From Campylobacter concisus UNSWCS (GTDB lineage: Bacteria; Campylobacterota; Campylobacteria; Campylobacterales; Campylobacteraceae), in NCBI RefSeq assembly GCF_000466685.1, contig NZ_ANNG01000010.1, positions 92,118 through 156,117 of the forward strand: 64,000 bases of DNA, given 5' to 3'. Of this stretch, positions 60,990-64,000 are shown one piece after another. Under the pieces are notes generated by a model, which saw only the letters and a list, made by a program, of their open reading frames with translations, was not told where the DNA came from and did not search any database. The position numbers and the translations under genes were made by a program. Each line of letters starts with the position of its first letter. Position 1 is the stretch's first letter.

Positions 60990-61893
60990 CACTCCGGTCT
61001 TTGGGCCGATAAATTCACGCCGTTTTGGCATGAGCCTTGGCATCGATCTAAGTCCAAAGCAAAAATCATGCAATTTTGACTGTGTTTATTGCGAGCTAAA
61101 GGGCGCAAAGCCGGTTGAAGAGATAGAAAATCCACCAAGCGTTAATGAAATCATAAGCGCTTTAAAAGAAGCTTTAAAATCTCATCAAAACATCGATGTC
61201 ATCACGCTTACAGCAAATGGCGAGCCAACTCTTTATCCGCACTTAAAAGAGCTGGTGGCAAAAGTAAATGAGATAAAAGGCAAGGCAAAAACTCTAATCC
61301 TAAGCAACGGCTCAGGCGCGAGAGATCAAAAAATTTCTGAAGCGCTAAAAGGGCTTGATATAGTTAAATTTAGCCTTGATAGCGCTGTGCAAAGCACATT
61401 TAAAAAGATAGACCGCAACAAAAGTGGCATAGAAGTAAATGAACTTATAAAAGCAATGGCTAAATTTCGCAAGGAATTTAAGGGTGAGCTTGTGCTTGAA
61501 ATTTTGGTCGTGGCTGGATTTAACGACAAAGAAGAGGAATTTATAGCGCTTAATGAGGCTATAAATGAGATAGCTCCGCACCGAGTGGATGTGGGTACGA
61601 TAGATCGCCCGCCAGCTTACAACGTAAAAGGCGTTGATGCTAGTAGGCTTGAAGAGCTTGCAAGCAAGATAAAAGGCGTGCCAGTCACCATAGCTAGGGC
61701 TCACAAGATAGAGCAAAAGTATGAATTTAGCAAGAGTGAAATTTTAGCCATGCTAGAGCGCCGTCCGCAAACTATGGCAAATGTCGAAGAAAATTTCTCA
61801 GAGCACTCAAAGCAAATCTTAAACAGCCTTTTGCAAGACGGCGTGGTTTGTCAAACTGACGTTGCTGGCGTTAAATTTTATAAATTAAGATGA
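60979..61893 (+). CDS. Radical SAM protein
   Basis: The 304-aa protein has [16 protein letters not shown] followed by SCNFDCVYC (CxxxCxxC cluster site), [10 protein letters not shown] and [10 protein letters not shown]. This subgroup has a C-terminal winged-helix-like region ([16 protein letters not shown]). Substrate unknown. It starts with GTG 60979 inside hemE; co-transcription is likely. Confidence 0.85.
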   Translation: MQDSTPVFGPINSRRFGMSLGIDLSPKQKSCNFDCVYCELKGAKPVEEIENPPSVNEIISALKEALKSHQNIDVITLTANGEPTLYPHLKELVAKVNEIKGKAKTLILSNGSGARDQKISEALKGLDIVKFSLDSAVQSTFKKIDRNKSGIEVNELIKAMAKFRKEFKGELVLEILVVAGFNDKEEEFIALNEAINEIAPHRVDVGTIDRPPAYNVKGVDASRLEELASKIKGVPVTIARAHKIEQKYEFSKSEILAMLERRPQTMANVEENFSEHSKQILNSLLQDGVVCQTDVAGVKFYKLR

Positions 61894-61896
61894 TAG

Positions 61897-62715
61897 ATGA
61901 AGCGAATTTTAACTATACAAGACATCTCGTGCGTGGGCAAATGCTCGCTCACCGTCGCACTTCCCATAATCAGCGCCCAAGGCATCGAGGCATGCATCTT
62001 GCCAACGGCACTGCTCTCAACTCACACTGGCTTTAAAAATTTCACTTTTCGTGATCTAACTGATGAATTTGACGCTATAACGCAGGTTTGGCACAAAGAG
62101 GGCATCAGCTTTGATGGAATTTACACTGGATTTTTAGGTAGTTTTAGGCAGCTTGAGCTTATAGAAAAGGTCTTTGCTGAATTTGATAGCGGCTCTTTGC
62201 TAAGGCTTGTTGATCCTTGCATGGGCGATAATGGCAAGCTCTATCACGGATTTGATGAGAAATTTGTGGCAAAGATGAGAGAGCTTTGCACAAAGGCACA
62301 TGTAATCACGCCAAACATAACTGAGGCAAGTTTTATGTGTGAAAAGTCATTTTTAAGCGAGGAATACGGCGAGGACTACATTTTGGAGCTACTTGAGGGC
62401 TTGGCTAGTTTTGGCGCGCAAAAGATCGTTTTAAAGGGCATTAGATACAAGCAAAATGAGTGTGGTATCATAGCTTACGATGCAAAGACGAAAGAAAAAG
62501 TGGAGTATTTTCACGAGTATTTGCCCTTTCACGCAAGCGGCACTGGAGATATCTTCGCTTCAGTGCTTTTTGGCTCGCTTATAAATGGCGAAAGCATGCA
62601 AAATGCTATCAAAAAGGCAGCAAATTTTGTGCTTGAGAGCATCAAGATCACGCTAAAAGATAATAATCGCACAAGCTATGGTGTGCAGTTTGAAAAATTG
62701 CTTAGAAATTTTTAG
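61897..62715 (+). CDS. pdxY: Pyridoxal/pyridoxamine kinase
   Basis: The 272-aa ribokinase-fold enzyme phosphorylates B6 vitamers. It has TIQDISCVGKCSLTVALPI, LLSTHTGF, VDPCMGDNGKLY, TPNITEA and GTGDIFASVLFG (catalytic Asp). It lies 3 bases after the radical SAM gene. The symbol is the best match within the PdxY/PdxK group. Confidence 0.85.
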   Translation: MKRILTIQDISCVGKCSLTVALPIISAQGIEACILPTALLSTHTGFKNFTFRDLTDEFDAITQVWHKEGISFDGIYTGFLGSFRQLELIEKVFAEFDSGSLLRLVDPCMGDNGKLYHGFDEKFVAKMRELCTKAHVITPNITEASFMCEKSFLSEEYGEDYILELLEGLASFGAQKIVLKGIRYKQNECGIIAYDAKTKEKVEYFHEYLPFHASGTGDIFASVLFGSLINGESMQNAIKKAANFVLESIKITLKDNNRTSYGVQFEKLLRNF

Positions 62716-62863
62716 CACTTTATGGCAGGGAGTGATTTAAATTTGTGTCATTATAACCCCTCAAAGTGACATAGTTAAAACAAAATTTCAGATTTATTTA
62801 AATTAATTTTACTTTTATATAAAAAGTTGAATAATTACGCAAATATTGATCAAGGAGTGATTT

Positions 62864-64000
62864 ATGAAATCAATAAGGACTAAGATTTCTGTTATTTTGA
62901 CAGCTGTGATCTTGCTGCTACTGGTTGGTGTTAGCATCATTAGTTACAACATAGCTCGTAATCTATATACAGAAAAAGTTGTGAAAGATGAGCTACCACT
63001 AGCCGTCTCAAATGTTGCAGGTGAGATCGGCTATGCCATAGATAAGGTCATTAACACCTCTTATCAGATGACTAAAAACGACTATCTTCTTAAGTGGATC
63101 GACGAAGGCGAGTCAAAAGACGGATTAGCAACGCTTTTTAACTACAACACCGACCTTATGAAGGCGTTTAACCTCTCAACGGCGATGTTTGTCTCTGATA
63201 GAACTCTAAACTACTACACAAACGACAAAATTTTAAAGCAGCTTAGCAAGGACAATCCACGTGATAGCTGGTACTTTGACGTTAAAAATGGCAAAGAGGT
63301 AAATTCTCTAAACATCCAAGTCTCAGAAGCTACTGGCTCGCTAACGCTTTATGTAAATAGCAAGGTTGAAAAAGACGGCAAATTTTATGGCGTCAGCGCG
63401 ATAGGCATGAACCTTGATGACATCTTAAATTTAGTCACTTCAAAAACCATGGGTGAGGGCAGTAAATTCCTAATGGTTGATTCAAGTGGCATCGTAAAGA
63501 TAGAAAAGAGCGACAGGGTCGGCAAAGTAAATGTAAAAGATGTCCTTGGCAAAGAGAAATTTGATGTCTTGATGAATAAAAATGGCGGCGTCATCCGTCA
63601 CTTTGATGGCACTAGAAATTTGATAATTGGCTCAAAATATATCCCAAGCCTTGATTGGTACCTATTTGGAGAGATGGACGAGGATGTACTTTTAAAAGAT
63701 TTGCATACGCTATTTTACTCAGCTATCGGCGTTATCTTAGCAGCGATCATCATCTCTGTGATAGTTTCACTTCTAATGTCGTCTTACCTCCTAAAAATCA
63801 TCCTCAAACTAAAAACAGGCCTACTATCTTTCTTTGATCTACTTAACTATAAGACAAATAAAGCAGATCCTATATATATAAATTCTAAAGATGAATTCGG
63901 TGTCATGGCACAACTCATAAACGAAAACATCAAAAAGATACAAGACACTGCTAATCAAGATGCTACTGCTGTTAATCAATCAGTATCAACAGCTAAAGAG
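62864..64000 (+). CDS. Methyl-accepting chemotaxis protein, N-terminal part (cut by window end)
   Basis: The frame is open from ATG 62864 to the window end (379 codons). A transmembrane helix (ISVILTAVILLLLVGVSIIS) and a double-Cache periplasmic domain (~35-285, including GIVKIEKSDRVGK, SLDWYLFGEMDED) come first. A second helix (AIGVILAAIIISVIVSLLMS) and a HAMP-like linker follow, and the start of the signalling domain is cut off. AAGGAG lies upstream. Ligand unknown. Confidence 0.9.
   Translation, partial: MKSIRTKISVILTAVILLLLVGVSIISYNIARNLYTEKVVKDELPLAVSNVAGEIGYAIDKVINTSYQMTKNDYLLKWIDEGESKDGLATLFNYNTDLMKAFNLSTAMFVSDRTLNYYTNDKILKQLSKDNPRDSWYFDVKNGKEVNSLNIQVSEATGSLTLYVNSKVEKDGKFYGVSAIGMNLDDILNLVTSKTMGEGSKFLMVDSSGIVKIEKSDRVGKVNVKDVLGKEKFDVLMNKNGGVIRHFDGTRNLIIGSKYIPSLDWYLFGEMDEDVLLKDLHTLFYSAIGVILAAIIISVIVSLLMSSYLLKIILKLKTGLLSFFDLLNYKTNKADPIYINSKDEFGVMAQLINENIKKIQDTANQDATAVNQSVSTAKE

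Overview
The window looks like the chromosome of an epsilonproteobacterial Campylobacter, most likely C. concisus or a close relative. The support is an AT-rich genome with frequent TTG starts, a tmRNA whose tag ends in APAYAKAA, and the run aroQ-pepQ-folK-flhF-flhG-(Cj0062c-like)-fliA-fliM-fliY, an order I recall from C. jejuni. The species name is inference.

Layout. 1-8.3 kb is core chromosome: the end of an NrfD-type gene, a two-component system, ruvB, a Zn-ribbon protein, an AI-2E-type permease, a HIT protein, an orphan sensor-like protein, panB and an Hpt protein. At 8314-8672 lies ssrA, and a 37.5 kb prophage sits in its 3' end between an 18-bp direct repeat (8658-8675 and 46173-46190). 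46.2-64 kb returns to core genes: a gene relic, sppA, an amidohydrolase, the flagellar block, a LOG-family gene, mnmA, prs, hemE, a radical SAM gene, a pyridoxal kinase and the start of a chemoreceptor gene.

Prophage. A P4-type integrase (+) is followed by a leftward operon of five genes (10300-13318) that begins with a CI-like repressor and continues into four genes of unknown function, three of which encode membrane proteins. A divergent promoter/operator separates it from the rightward early operon (13.5-22.4 kb): Cro-like protein, small genes, orphan C5 methyltransferase, primase-helicase, an iteron-type origin (11 copies of TGGCTCA/TGAGCCA in about 410 bp), a TerS-like protein, an SSB-like protein, and small proteins. 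A 1.4 kb gene-poor A+C-rich stretch and an Abi-type HEPN gene follow. The leftward late region (46.0 to 24.4 kb) encodes TerL, portal, scaffold, an SU10-like capsid protein, connector, tail fibre, a Tad2-domain (Thoeris-inhibitor family) protein, Rz/Rz1, holin, endolysin, and very large internal-virion-type proteins of 1787 and 761 aa. I see no tape measure, tail tube or sheath, so a short-tailed (podovirus-like) virion is predicted.

Hidden structure. Four late transcription units are each preceded by a common motif (consensus TTTATACGTTTTTTAGGAAA in the sense direction), 38-39 nt upstream of the start codon: terL, portal, the 42548 gene and the 33156 gene. A fifth copy near int heads a decayed copy of the start of the portal gene. 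The terL, portal and relic leaders fold the ribosome binding site into a hairpin, with different stem sequences in portal and relic. Three consecutive proteins of the repressor operon share a GGNNQIGN-x-N-x-QNN motif resembling RHIM/PP-type amyloid signalling motifs. This operon is my best candidate for an undescribed (possibly defence or lysogeny-control) system.
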